Below are positions 11,424 through 24,053 of a stretch of DNA of 64,000 nucleotides, one piece after another. Origin of the DNA: Sipunculus nudus (lineage: Eukaryota > Annelida > Sipuncula > Golfingiida > Sipunculidae); NCBI GenBank assembly GCA_026874595.1, contig CM049320.1, positions 38,190,714 through 38,254,713 on the forward strand, in the 5' to 3' direction. Position 1 is the stretch's first letter. Each line of letters opens with the position of its first letter. A model generated the notes under the pieces. It saw nothing but the letters and a program-made list of their open reading frames with translations, ran no database searches and was not told where the DNA came from. The translations under genes and the position numbers were made by a program.

Positions 11424-11710
11424 TGTCAGTTCCCGAAAACTGATGACGCTACCTGTAATTTTTTCTGATTTTTACGATTTTATTTTTGTTTTTGAGACCA
11501 CCAAATGACTGTGGTTTCATCCAGTGTCCTGAAACCAGGTGTGTTTATTGATTATGATTGGTTTCTTCAGTTCCTGAAGACTGGTGGCGCCACCGGTATT
11601 TTTTCTAATGTTAATGCATTTGTTCCTGTATTTTGAGACCGCCAAATTAAGCTGGTACTATCAGATTCGACACTGTGGTTTCTTCTGTTTCCTGAAACCT
11701 TGTTTTGTTT
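11424..11710 (+). repeat. Tandem duplication, ~145-bp unit
   Basis: Two diverged units share TCAGTTCC, TGAAGACTG or GAAAACTGATG, CGCTACCTGTAATTTTTTCT or CACCGGTATTTTTTCT, TTTGAGACC, CGCCAAAT and CTGTGGTTTC. The first runs about 11424-11545 and the second about 11568-11705. It is non-coding. Confidence 0.6.
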
Positions 11711-11814
11711 ATAAGAGAACTGCTTGAATCAGCTAATGCCCTATATTTATCACCCTGTCCGTCAGTCTGTTCGATTGTTCACCTTTCTGTGCCGGTATGT
11801 CCGCCAGATATGTT

Positions 11815-12480
11815 TCCTGATGCTAACTCCAGTTTAGATTGACCTATGGATATTAAACTTGACTTACATAGGGCCGAACCTCTGATGCAAGAACTCTATT
11901 GATTTTGGGGTCACGAGGTCAAACGTCAAGGTCACAGGACCCACATATTTAGAAAGATTGTGGACGCATTTTAAGCCAAACTTTTCTTCCCAAACCTTAG
12001 ATCTTGCACATTAAGCTGAACCGCCAATAGGGGAAGACACTTATTGATTTTAGGGTCACAGGGACAAAGGTCAAGGTCACAACGGTAACCTGTCAACATA
12101 TATGTGTATCCAGATGATAACTCCAGTTTGGATTGACATATTGATTTCAAACTTGACTTATATATGACCAACGAATAATGTAAGACCCCTATTAATTTTG
12201 GATTATGAGGTCAAAGGCCAAGGTTGCAGGACCCACTTCTTTAAAAGATGGTGGACGCATTTTAAGACAAACTTTTTTTATCCCAAACCTTCTGTCTTCC
12301 ACGTGACGTACCAGCTAATAATGATAGGTTCCTTTTGATCTTGGGGTCACTAGGTCAAGGGTCAAGGTCACAGAGCACATCAATTCATAAATTAGTTTAT
12401 GGATGAAAACTCCAGTTTGAGTAGACAGGTTGGCTTCAAACTGATCACAAGACTCATATTTTGAAAAGCTCATAAACCTA
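11815..12480 (+). repeat. Tandem array with AGGTCA-type half-site clusters
   Basis: Units of about 290 bp begin AACTCCAGTTTRGATTGAC (11826, 12120 and a diverged one at 12408). Each holds two clusters of nuclear-receptor-like half-sites about 140-155 bp apart: 11907-11936 (GGGGTCACGAGGTCAAACGTCAAGGTCA), 12052-12080, 12206-12226 and 12343-12372. Each cluster carries two to four copies of GGTCA with short spacers. The phrase GGTGGACGCATTTTAAG also recurs (11960 and 12250). What is seen is the array; any receptor binding is inference. Confidence 0.75.
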
Positions 12481-12652
12481 TCCCTGTAGACAAATTCAGC
12501 TGAACGTCGAGACCAATGATCCCATGATTTTTTTAATTATGAAAATAATACGTGACATACATACATGTAACATATATAATACATTACATAAATATACAGG
12601 ACATAACCATTTACAAGACAATCACAAATTGATCCTGAACATGCTGTATATC

Positions 12653-12994
12653 AGGCCAAAATAAAAAAAGGTATGGTTCTCAGGCACTTTTTTTCAGAAA
12701 TCAATGCGGGCGGGCGCTTTTTTTTATTTTAAATTTTTTTGTATGTTTCGATAAAAATGTCAAATGATAAGGGAAAAGCATGAAAATAACAGTTTTATTT
12801 TGCTAAATAAGAAAAGGCACTACAAAACAAAGGAAATTGTATGGTTTTATCTTCTTTAAAGAAATGTCGGAGCGGCAGCAGCTCAAAATTGGAAAGTTTT
12901 TATTGAAAATCAAAATAGAAATTTTTTATGCGGGGGTTTAAAATTGATGCGGGCGTTGCCTGAGAACCATACCTTTAGTTTTTATTTTTGGCCT
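12653..12994. mobile_element. Palindromic MITE-like element, copy 1
   Basis: The 342-bp segment has long terminal inverted repeats of about 35 bp. The left end reads AGGCCAAAATAAAA, then GGTATGGTTCTCAGGCAC. The right end is the inverse, with GCCTGAGAACCATACC, then TTTTTATTTTTGGCCT. Inside are GC-rich islets (TGCGGGCGGGCG and GATGCGGGCG) in an AT-rich core containing CAAATGATAAGGGAAAAGCATG and GAAATGTCGGAGCGGC. It codes for nothing. Related copies are at 57989-58336 and 60840-61149, with a decayed one at 23630-23866. It abuts the 3' end of the LINE at 12995. A clear target duplication could not be defined. Confidence 0.8.
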
Positions 12995-15010
12995 AATGTA
13001 GATCACATGGAAAAACAAGTTGACAATGATGACAGTTGTTTTCAGCAAGAGAAAGCGTATTCAACCATATGTATTTGTTGTTACCAAGTTGCACATTGCC
13101 ATTTGATAGTTACATAGTCACTGTATTGAAATATTCTGGATTTAAGGTTCTATAGGTTCTCCAAATGTCTGTCCACAATACCACTGTAAATGGACATTCA
13201 CAAAAGACGTGTATAAGTGTTTCATATTCTTCTTTAGAGAAGGTGCATTTGCTTGTGTCAATAAAATGTATTTTCTATAGAAAAGGGGATTAATGTAAGT
13301 TTTCTATGTACACGTAATATATACTACTGGAACATTCGTAGTTTTGATGATATTGCGGTTTATAAAGTTTGGAGAAATCCTTGTAGACATTGTCTTCTAC
13401 AATGTTCAATTCATCTGACCATTTTAATGCTTTTTCAGTTTTTACTATATGCTTATTAACAATTCTACTGTACATATGTTTTGTATTTTCTTTCTTCAGA
13501 AATGCTTTTAAATTAGGGTCTCATTCTATTGGTGCTAACATATTTTTATCGTTCCCCCGGATAATTTGTCTCCACTTGTTTGGTATTGCTTTTAGTAAAC
13601 TAGCATAATTGAGAAAGTTAATTTAACATCTGTATTTATTACATACTTCTTAATAACTCCTGATATTTTTTTTTGTTTTGTTTGTTTTAATAGATCTTTA
13701 ATTAACACAATTCCATTATTGTAAAGCTGTTTTGTAAAGTTTTGTATTGTACTTTTATTAGTTCAAAAATTAAACCAAATACATTGTGACAAGATGACTT
13801 CATATGAAACTGGGTTATAATTGTAGTCACACCCATAATTCCTAATTTCCTCCAAGAAGGGAGCATAACACGTCATTATGGCTTTTACATCAGCACGTGC
13901 TAAGTTACAACTGAATGATGCCTCCACAAGTTTGAAAAATCATAAGACTTATATTCAGATTTCAGTGGGTTTTTATTTAGCAATCTGTTAATCCATGCTA
14001 ATTTTAGTGCTAAGTTTTAGACCCCTCCCGCACCCTTCTTTCCACAGTTGCGATTTATTTTCCTCTTTTTGTTAAATCTAATCGTTTACCCCATATAAAT
14101 TTATAAATACGAGTTTCTTCTTGTTTCATGAAGGGTCTAGAAGGGGTAGGTAACACCGATAAATGATATATTAATTGTGAAAGTACAAAGTGTTAAAGTA
14201 AAATAATTTTGCCGAGTTCCAAATGTATAAAATGTTATTTATTTTTTTATTTACAAATTTGAAATATTTATGCGATATATTCTCCATAGAAGGAGAAACA
14301 TTAACTCGTAATAATGTCACATGGACCTCAGTGTATATGATACCTTAACTTTTTATAAGATTTTTTTGTTCAAATGATTACCTTTCTCAGCGGATTTGAA
14401 ACAGTTTTATCTTTATTAATCTTAATACCAGAAATATGTTTGAAATTTTCAAACAACTGCAATTTTTTTTTTTTTTTTTTTTTTATACTCTGATGATCAT
14501 TTATAAAAACTGTTGTTTCATCTGCATTTTATATTATTTTACCTTCCTTATTATCCAAAGTAATACCCCTTATACCCACTACCATCAGATCTTAATGCAA
14601 TTGCTACTAATTCTATAAAAATAAGTATAAACAAGTAAGGTGATAATGGGCACCCTTGTATTACCCCTCTTGTAACTGAAAAAAAGGCGAACTCCATCCA
14701 TTGTTTTTTACACAACCTGAAATATTTTTGGTTACAATTTTAATCATTGATATAAAGTTAGCATTGAAATTCGTTAAGTGTAAAATTGTATACAAGAAAT
14801 CCCATTTTAAGTAATGAAAAGCTTTTTCAAAGTCTATTGCCATAAACAATGTACCTATTTGATTATGAACAGCATATCTTATAAAACTTGTAATCTCACT
14901 TATATTTTCTTCTATATATCTATTTTTCATTAAAACCTGTCTTATCTTCATTAATTAAGTCTGTTATTGAAATGTTATTTATTCTGTTAGCTATAGTTTT
15001 AGTGAGAATT
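12995..15010 (-). pseudogene. L1-like LINE remnant, reverse transcriptase to 3' end
   Basis: On the minus strand, 14951-14661 encodes 96 residues of reverse transcriptase: NRYIEENISEITSFIRYAV, then AIDFEKAFHYLKWDFLY (normally IDFEKAFDSxxW), then a block like NNGWSSPFFQLQEG. Below 14661 the frame continues with CPLSPYLFILIFIELVAIAL. The catalytic YADD box is degraded to NADE at about 14510. A further conserved C-terminal block at 13475-13290 has NKHIVKTEKALKWSDEL, and near 13260-13170 comes the terminal motif ETLIHVFCECPFTVVLW with a C..H..C pattern. Multiple frameshifts and the altered catalytic box make it inactive. Assignment to the L1/Tx1-like group is by motif resemblance. Confidence 0.78.
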
Positions 15011-15239
15011 TTTTAATCTGTAATTAGAAGTGTTGTCTCTAATTTTTAACATATAATAAGTCTTTTCCTTTTTCTGGCAACAAACAAATGATCTTTTTTT
15101 TGTGCAGAGAAAATTGACCTATTTTTATTCTGTTTGTCATACCCAATAGATGTGGTTTTTTTATTTCTACACATGGGTTTAAAACTTTTTTTTTTAATTT
15201 CAAACATAGACAATCGTGTACAAGGATGTACACAAGATA

Positions 15240-15332
15240 TACGTTATTACAAACTTCAAACACACACATATATATATATACATATACATACATGTATACA
15301 TCCATACATATGTGTGTATCTATAATCATATA

Positions 15333-15370
<38 letters not shown>
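15240..15370. repeat. AT/AC-rich simple repeat
   Basis: A (CA)/(TA)-type region ends in an uninterrupted (TA)n tract at about 15337-15369. It separates two LINE remnants. Confidence 0.85.
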
Positions 15371-15371
<1 letters not shown>

Positions 15372-15839
15372 AGAAACATAAACACATATTTGCAAATATA
15401 TGCACACAAGCAATACATACATATACAAAACACAAATCTGCATATAGTTAATATACTTAAATCGAGAACTAGCCTAATTTGAGTTTCACACAAAACGCAT
15501 CACATGATCAGAAACCCTCAATACGAAAAGAGAAAATCGTATACACTGGTAATCATTATGTATAGAGACTTATATTTGAATATTTGACCACCTGTCATGG
15601 AATTTACTTATTCCGTTATACTTCCTTGCAATAAGAATTTCAATATTTTTAACATATGCAAGGTATTTTTTTATCCTAAGAATAAAACAATACTTTTTTT
15701 CTGCCTGCTCAAATAAATGTAGCGTTTACTCAGAATATAAAATAGATTTAAACTGTCTGTAAAATAAGGATTACCGAGAAGGACATCATTTTTATTTAAG
15801 AAATTCTCATTATATTTAAGAAATTCTTATTATAGTCAA

Positions 15840-17060
15840 ATATATTGTGTGCTTGCTGCCAAATACATTGAACCCAATCACATGACCAGTACAGGTGCTC
15901 AGCTGTTTCTAATTCTTTACAACAAAAATACACATACTATTGTCCTTCAGTCCCCGTGTCATCAGCCAATATTTACCGAGATATCCTGTAAAAATTTATA
16001 CTGAAAACATTTTGATTGAGTATTTTGACATCATTTCTAAGGTAACAAACAAATTTTACTCCAATCAATCTCATCAATATTATAACAATACTTTGATATC
16101 CTAGAAATTAATTACTTTTTATGTAATAGAGCAATAAATACATTATACAAGTGTCTTGAGTTACACTGTTAGAATGGTATATCTACTCCGTTCTCTGATA
16201 TTAACAATTCATCAGAATACTCACTTGATACACTAAATACATCAATATCATATATTTTACAAGACAATATGACCTTTTCAATTACTACTGTTCTTCATCT
16301 TATATATTCCAATTGTTTTACACCTTTGTTTTGCCATGTTTTAAAAGGGATTAATTTACCATCAAGGTCATATAAATTATTAACACAAAGTAAGCCTCAT
16401 TCATACAAGTTTCTACTCATAAAAGTAACACTATCAGTACCAATATTTCCATTATACCATGTTACCTGATCTACTATCGGCTTCACTGATTTTATTTTTT
16501 TTTTCCAAATTTAAAATATACCTGACCGAAAATGGTGTTCATCTTCTAGATTAGATATAAAATCAAAACCATAGTCACAATGCAAAAGTAAATCGAAATC
16601 TAATCCAACGGTTGCAAGTATATTTTTCCATATGTCTGTCACTTCTTTTCTTTGGTTTGAAATATGCTTTGAAATCCATGTTATCTTATATATATATATG
16701 TTTGTATTATACTATTAACATGAGGGACATTCACTCCCCCGACAGTCACTGGTTGAATTAGAAGGATCCTTTTCAGTTGTTCAGTTATTTTATCATTTTC
16801 TTTTCTATATTTCAAAGGTGCATCGACACATGTAAATATATACTGAAAGGATGAGACTAGATATGACCTAATAATCTGAATCTTACCTAACAAGGTCAAA
16901 TTTCTTTTTTTCCAAATTTGGGATGCAAACCTCACTTTTTTAATAGTCTTCAAAATTTAAATAGGCGGCCTTTTCTTTGCTGTATGAAAAATATATGCCC
17001 AGTATTTTTATGTGCGATTTTTACCAATAAATATTTAATGGTTTTTCTATATCCTTTCTC
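15840..17060 (-). pseudogene. Second L1-like LINE remnant, C-terminal half
   Basis: On the minus strand, 16953-16681 encodes a typical post-catalytic stretch: KKRNLTLLGKIQIIRSYLVSS, then CVDAPLKYRKENDKITEQL, then GGVNVPHVNSIIQ. Homology continues below 16681 with frameshifts through DIDEIDWSKI and a KCFQYKFLQDI block, which is the LINE C-terminal region around 16060-15970. The overlap in content with the element at 12995-15010 shows that this is a separate insertion of a related family in the same orientation. The catalytic palm is not present. Confidence 0.7.
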
Positions 17061-17064
17061 TTGG

Positions 17065-19740
17065 AACCATAGCTTCTGTTTTTTTTATGTTTACTGTTAA
17101 CCCAGATATCGTTTAGGTTTGAAACTTATTATTATAAATTATTATGCAAATTTTTGCAAACTTCACCAAAAAAATGCTTCTTCTTGATTACTTGACCAGG
17201 ATTGAATCTGCTTGTTTTATCGGGTTGGACTTTGAGCCGTCTTCCAAACGTTTACACAGAATTTGGACCTGCAGGTTCGGCCTCCTGGAAACCAGTTTTT
17301 ACTGATGACAAGTTCATACCTAGAACTTTGGGAAAATTTGCATAATTTTTTATTTGTCGGGGTGCCGGATGAGCGCTTATCATCGGCGTTCTGGTTAACA
17401 TCTAACATTCGCAAGAATTTTAAATTGTTGCATGAGTATATGATGTATATGAAGAAGGATGCTTATATTAAGGTTTCTTATAGCCTCCACAACGAGGGTA
17501 TTTGATGGTGTATGTGTGTGTGTGTGTGTGTGCTAACAGCATAACTCACGCAATCATGAACGGAGTCTCATAAAATTTTCAGGGCATTTCGGTGATGGGC
17601 CAGTGAGGAACATATTTCATATTAGTGTGGATCCGATACATGATTCGGATTCAGGAACGTCAACAAGGAATATTCACAAATGTACAGTCACTTATGAACC
17701 TGGGAATATGGGCCGAATAAATGAATGCAAACACATGGCGATGGCTTGCATTCCTCAGAATGTAGATTTCAAGTAATACATGTGGTAAGATATTAGATAC
17801 ATTTCAAGCTGTGAGTTGTGGGTTTTGCTCAACAGAAAACCTAAATGACGGAAGAGAACCGAATGCTCAATTATGCTTTAAGGTAAACCAAGAAAAAGAG
17901 ATGAAAGACAGTAGATCAAAGTTCACCATGTCTGTCTTCTTTTGACAGCAATCTACCCCGATACGAAAAGACGTTTTCTTTTTCATCCGGGCTTCAGTTC
18001 AGGCTGATATCTTTTGCATTTTTAATTATTTCTTTTAAGAATGAATATGTTTTACAACATCCTAAGCGCATCCATCAACCCGTAAACGTTTACCCAAGAT
18101 TTGGCGATTATCTAATCCATGCTTATTTTCTGATAGCCTGAACTTCTGAACACGTTACATCTTTTTACAAAACGATCGTAAGACTCAGTAAACAGTGTAC
18201 TTTTGATTTTTTTTTATATTTGAATTATCCGCTTTTATGGATACCAAGGAGCCACAAACTGCACCGAATAACTTAAGCTTGCAATTTTACGATTTTAAAG
18301 TTTTCCACGATTTCATACAATTCGCTGCAGCCATCCTTAACACAACACGAGCCGTATAATTAATTATCATTTACGAGTTTATCAGGTGTTTCGCGCAACT
18401 CACACCAGAGTTGGGCTCAAATGTGGTCTGATGCTTTCAAATGCACATGCTATGTTGCTTCGGAAATGCAAATGTTAATGTTTTAGTGTAAAAGTAATTA
18501 TTGTTAATGTTTGTAAAACGGAAATCCTGCATACCCGGCAACCCACATCTTTTCAGGTGAAACTCTCACTTTGTCCGCTTTGTTCTGCACGGGGCCGAAA
18601 AACTCCGGCTTCAGTGGTCACTGATCATGGTTGAAAGATAATAAAGATAATAATAATAAAAAGAGCACCTGTAACACACGCTGCCCGATAAACATACTTA
18701 ATTTTAAAGTTCATATGTCCAGTCTGGACAAACTGTTGTGTCTTTTTCGAGCAAAGTAGCAACAAATTCGAAATCATCCAGAATACTAAGTGCAGCGCCA
18801 ACTGTGAAGTTTATCTAATATGAAGTTCCAGATGGAGGTTCTGCTTTCGCTAGTTTTTGAACATGATAAAGATGCACGAAGTAAAGAATATTTAAACATC
18901 TTGCCACAAAAAAAAATCAAATTTGAGACAGGTGATACATGTCTGACACATATAATTTCGTCGAGTAACTGAAGATACAAAATGATCCAGGAATGTTCCG
19001 GGCGGCATACCATATTGTACAGCTCATTTTGTACAGCTCTCAGCCTTCTGAACTGAGGTTTACCTCTTCTTCTCATATGAAAGTGTAGGACACTTTGCTC
19101 TATAATCTGTTCCTGAACAATATCTTTCCACATATTCTGATTACAGAACGTCATAGTCTAGCCTTGCCTGGGCTTTAGTATTCGCGTTTCGTAATAAATC
19201 GCTTAAAATAAAACGTGATTCCATGTACCGATAGACTTAACTCAGTGCCAGCTCTTATCAGATAGCGGAAAATTAGTTATATGAGTTGCCGCAAAATGGC
19301 GGTACCGATATTAAGTGCGATACAAAGCAGGATCGTTTGATTTCTCCGTCAGAAGCATCAATTAAGTCATAACTATTTCATGGACATGGCCAGTCTAGTC
19401 ATAGTCTCCATAAATGAAATTAAAGTGTTATTAAGATTGTATGATCTGAACATTCTAACAATGTCACAAACAAATCCTCTAGAAATATTGCAATAACTAA
19501 AAAAAATGCCGAAGCTTAAAATTGAGCAAACTACCGTAAGTTTGCAACCAATATAGCTAGAAGGAATCTGTTATAGCTTTATATTTAAACACAGCTAGAC
19601 TATAAATGATCTTTCTGAAAGTTCTTTGGTAAACTTTTCTAGCGGATATAAATGTGTGAATTCTAAATGTGTGAAAATCTTTTTTATCCACTTCAGCCAA
19701 TGTTAAAATTCCACTAATGTTCCACTTTCCTTAAGTTTAT
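17065..19740. other. Intergenic DNA, no gene recognised
   Basis: An 80-codon plus-strand frame at 17263-17505 and a 122-codon minus-strand frame at 19154-18786 are open, but neither resembles a known family. A (GT)n tract lies at 17509-17530. Without homology or splice support I treat these frames as chance. Confidence 0.4.
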
Positions 19741-19799
19741 AAGATGCCACTTAATTTTGTCCCAAAGCTTCCCTTGTCCGGGCCATATATAGTTGCTCC

Positions 19800-20430
19800 A
19801 ACCGTCAGGGTCGGATCCAGGATTTTACAAGTGTGTGTGTGTGTGTGGGGGGGGGGGGCACTAGGATTTTATTCTTTTTTATTCTTTTGTTATATTTACC
19901 TTGAATTTTGCAATCAATTTAATCATTTCAAAGAATACTTTGAAGTTATGATAAAAAAATTTTCATGGCTGTGGACCTTAACATTTTTATAGTTAAGTTA
20001 AGACATGGTATCACAGTAAACAGCAATCGACATAGTTAAGAAAATGCAGATATTAAATAAGTATAGTAAATATATACTATACCTGTATTATTATGATAAT
20101 TAACGTCATCTTATTTGATCTTAAACTGCAGTGAAATTTTAAAAAGTTAAATCACAAAAGGCAGCCGTCGCTCAAATGTAGAGACAAACTTGTCAAAAAC
20201 TTGAGCAGGAGTTGACACTCTGTCATATACTTTAAGTAAAGTTAATGTTTCAAGCCTGTCAGACTTTTAGACTTACACACGCGTGACCAGCACAGCTACT
20301 GTCTGCCCCCCCCCCCCAAAAAAAAAAAAAAAAGGGCAGAACCGTTCGGGGGGGGGGGTGAGGGTGTGTGTGTGTGGGGGGGGGGGGGGTCTATAGCTCC
20401 TACAGCAACCCCTTGATCCGCCACTGAGTA
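19800..20430. repeat. Poly-G/poly-C and GT-rich low-complexity stretch
   Basis: A (GT)n-(G)n tract lies at about 19829-19858 next to GTCGGATCCAGGATTTTA. At 20308-20390 come a C run, an A run, a G run, a (GT)n run and another G run. That cluster ends with CCCCTTGATCCGCCACTGAG, whose inverse AGTGGCGGATCAAGGGG matches the first context in opposite orientation. It is probably two inverted copies of a short dispersed repeat that carries a G-rich segment. Confidence 0.5.
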
Positions 20431-23227
20431 AGGATGAAAAATTTAATTCTGATACATATGTAAAGTTGTGTAAACCTCTGTGACCGTCGTTCCTAATTGT
20501 ATTTAGCACTTTGTGTACATGCAACTGTTTTGGGGGCAGGTCAAAGCAATACAAAGTTGGCAAAATCTTCCAAGAGGGAAAGGAAAGGAAAGGAAGGGAA
20601 GAAATGCTTTCTTCCTGGAAATGCAGTCACAACATACATGTAATTTTATTGTTCAAATTATTGCATATTGGCTTGTCATATCATTGCAAATCAGAGGGAT
20701 TGCTTTTACAACATTTATTATTTAAAGGATGTACAAAAACCACTCTGTGGGTTTGATAAACCAACTGGGGTGTGATTGCACGGTTCTCTTGAGTAGTATT
20801 AAGTTGAGTTAGTAAGATTAACTCATCTTGAATCCACATAATTAAAGTTGGGTGGACTGTGGTTTGTACAGTGTCAATAGTAGAATATTAAAGGTCATCT
20901 CAACTAAAGTATGTACACACTCCAGGGGTGTTATGTACAGTAGGGTTAGCTTTAAGTTGAGTATTTATAATTCAAATTAAATTAAATAATTACTTCAAAT
21001 TAAATTTGTTTTGTTAAAAATTTGCATACACTTGTATCTACACTTTTATTTATTTGATTTATTTAATTAATTCAATTTATTAATGTTAAATAATGATAAC
21101 AATGAGTAAATAATGAATAACTGTAATACATTATTCAGTGATTCTCTGTTACATATATGTATATCATTAAAAGTTGTTTTAAAATGTCAAAAGTTTCTTC
21201 CCTAACTTCTTTTTCTTCCCAGAAACTTCCTGGATATTTCCCTAACGTCCCTGGGATGGGAGGAAATACTTATTTTCCTGGAAGAATACCAACCCTGCTG
21301 CAATACATTGCAATGTTTACTGGCATGTAGCATGAGTGGCATGGCGAAACAGGTTGGGTCTAATCATCAACACATGCTAAGCTAATCATCTAACACCTAT
21401 ATATTGATAATAAAGAGACAGTATATACCTTAAATCAAAACCTTTCTATTTTTACATTGGCTTGGTTAGAACTCGATATAGGGTGACATTGTGTAAGCTG
21501 TATATACCTAATTCGTCAATCTTCATAAATGAATTAACAGCCTCACTGGGGTTGTCATCTTGCATCTTCCCAACCTCCAATATGAGACGTCAAGGCAACC
21601 CTATATAGATGGGCAAGCTCTCTAGGATTGTTAAACCACTGGTTATCTCTTGTGAATTTGCTATTAAGACACATTTGCCACTACCAGCTGGGCCACAAAT
21701 TAAATTATAAACTTTATTCTTACTGAAAATTAGCGGTACTCTAAAGTTCAAGTAGTATATCAGTTGCAGTCACTTATGCGGAACAACGCTGAACAGTTAT
21801 TTTCATGATTAAAATAATGTCAAATATATTCTTGTATCTAAACTAAACCAAACAGAAGATTTCTAGCTGCTGGGGGGGCAGGTTTCAGAGGAGGAGGCAT
21901 AGGTTCTCGTAAATTAAAATATGTATAATCATACATTCCCTTCATATTTTGCGTTGTCATTGCAAACTACCACAGGCCCTGTGAAAAAAGTGACAAGGGT
22001 ACAAAAATATAATGGGTGACAGGCTGAGGCAGTAACCTGCTATATACGCTCCATAAGCAGCGGTTACGCTGCGTACCTGCTCTATGGTCCATTTAGCAGA
22101 CCACTCATTGGTTGGTCATAGGGTTCATGAAGAGCATTCGGGTTCAGTGACTGGGTAAGGGTTTAGCATTACACTTACTCTACTCATGGTGACAAGAAGG
22201 GACTTATCACAACCGGGGGGCGTTCCGTTGGTTGTTGTTGGTTGTTTTTATTGTCCTCGCTGCCTGTTGCGATAAAAAAGTAAATCACTTAAGCCCCCCC
22301 CCCCCCCCCCCCCCCCTTCCCAATGGCAGATGGGCCCTAAAACCCGACTTTGGCAAGCCCATGATAAAAGTCTGTTGGAGTACGCTGTTTTAGCGAAGAT
22401 CCCCTTTTTCAGCGTCACCTATTGCTGGACGAGTGACACCTTTCAAACACACGTAGCGTAAAAGATCTAATTATTTTCTTGCTGAGCATATATAGTTTTC
22501 ATCATATTCGTTCAACTATTTTGTAAACATCGTGTTACAATTAAAATAGTTTATAAAGTGGTCACATCTTGTTTTGTAACGAGAAAACAATCTGTCAGAA
22601 AGATGTAAAAGCAACTTTTAACAATGCATGTGACATTTGATACAATCAGGCATAACATATACTATAATATATAGTCTATATATAAAAAGTGAAGGAACGG
22701 ACATTTCATAGTTTTAGTAAAACTATGTAGATTTTAACATGACATTGTCACATTATTTTTTTTAATGTCCTGATAACTTGGGGTAGTGGGTATCAAGTTC
22801 TGCCTTAAAATGTTAAGGATTTGTTGTGTGTGAAATTACTGATATGAAAGAATCAATGAAATAATATATATTTGCAGGTTTATCTGGTTATAGTGACTGG
22901 TTTATTACAAATGGACTTCTACATGTTTGATGAATAAACGGTACACATACATTTTTACTCCCCTGATGAGTAGCCTTATCACGTGCAGACGTCGCAGGGA
23001 TTGTCAGATGTTAAAAAGGAAAACAAAAACATTGTTTCGTACAGGTTCTCACAGCTTCGTCTGGTTTTCGAGGGCTCATAAATTTATGTCAGTTTTTTTT
23101 TCAGTAGTAACGTGTTATTCTGTAAATATATTCGACTTTACCTGTTTATTAGCTCAGCCAGGCGGCGGTTAACTATAAACTTATTAATTTTACATGGATT
23201 GTACAGATAGCTATTTTAAGTAATCAA
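20431..23227. other. Intergenic DNA, no gene recognised
   Basis: Short open frames only. A run of more than 20 cytosines occurs at about 22294-22316. Nothing else of clear structure was found in this 2.8 kb. Confidence 0.4.
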
Positions 23228-23410
23228 GGCACTCTCCATGGCTCCGATGATTTCGGTCGGTAGTTTGTATTTGTTGAGGAAACTGGAGAACCCGGAAAAA
23301 AACACCGGCTTTGGACGGACATCTACAACCCACTCTCATAGCCACACCGGGGATCGAACCCGGGTCGCCAGCGGGGAGAGCCGAGCGTTTTACCCCTCGA
23401 CTGTCCAGGC
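23228..23410 (-). mobile_element. tRNA-derived SINE with conserved central domain
   Basis: On the minus strand the head at 23410-23341 is tRNA-like. It has an A-box-like stretch (CAGTCGAGGGGTAAAACGC) and a perfect B box, GGTTCGATCCC, inside GACCCGGGTTCGATCCCCGG, which can form the T stem. The body follows with TGTTTTTTTCCGGGTTCTCC and AGTTTCCTC at about 23295-23268. This phrase resembles the conserved central domain shared by animal SINE superfamilies (V-SINE or MetaSINE type, from memory). No good D or anticodon stem forms, so this is not a working tRNA gene. Confidence 0.75.
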
Positions 23411-23629
23411 AAAAATAACTATACAGTATATACGAACCACATGCAGGCCCCTGGCTTCAATGTATACTAGTATACTAAAGCCACAACTGCGTCAAAAAAA
23501 GGAGCAATTAGTGCCTCGAACGTGATTTTTCTTTACCGCCTGATCACCAAGAAAACTGCCAAGTCGTCAGGCTTTTAGGCCACAAAGCTTGTTTCTCTGA
23601 CACCTCATGCGCCAATTTTATATCCTGCA

Positions 23630-23866
23630 GCCAAAAAAAAACCTTTTTCAGAAGTTATTTACCTATTTTATGCCGCTCGAAAATTTCTTACAAGAAAGTG
23701 AAACAACAAAATTTCTTTATAATTGCTTTTGATTTTTTTCTGCGTAGCAAAGCAATCCTGTAATTATCATGTTTGTTCCTGATTGAATGTCAATTCTATA
23801 GAATCGATATAAAAAAAGGTAAATAAAATAATCGCCTGCCCGCACTGATTTATATAAAAGTGCCTT
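23630..23866. mobile_element. Decayed copy of the palindromic MITE-like element
   Basis: The order of blocks matches the other copies: CAGCCAAAAAAAAACC, TATGCCGCTCGAAAATTTCTT, TAGCAAAGCAATCCTGTAATTATCATG, TTGAATGTCAATT, CGCCTGCCCGCACTGATTT and AAAAGTGCC. The left inverted end with GGTATGGTTCTCAGGCAC is missing and the right end stops at GTGCC. It lies just beyond the 3' end of the cyclase gene. Confidence 0.65.
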
Positions 23867-24053
23867 TCTGACTGTGAAACCAGGCTTGGACATCGTTGTT
23901 TACTATGTCTAAAGCGAAGTAGTGTTTTATACAGTCGCCAACTTTAAACATTTGTTTTTGAACACAAGGCCTCATTTGATATGAATATGCAGGATACTGA
24001 TCTTGGTGTACAGGCTTTCGAAGAATTTCTACATTAAAGCCGCAATTCAATAA

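Noticed and set aside
18786-19154. 122-codon minus-strand open frame
   Set aside because: No recognisable motif and no splice context, and the length is within what chance gives over 64 kb on six frames.
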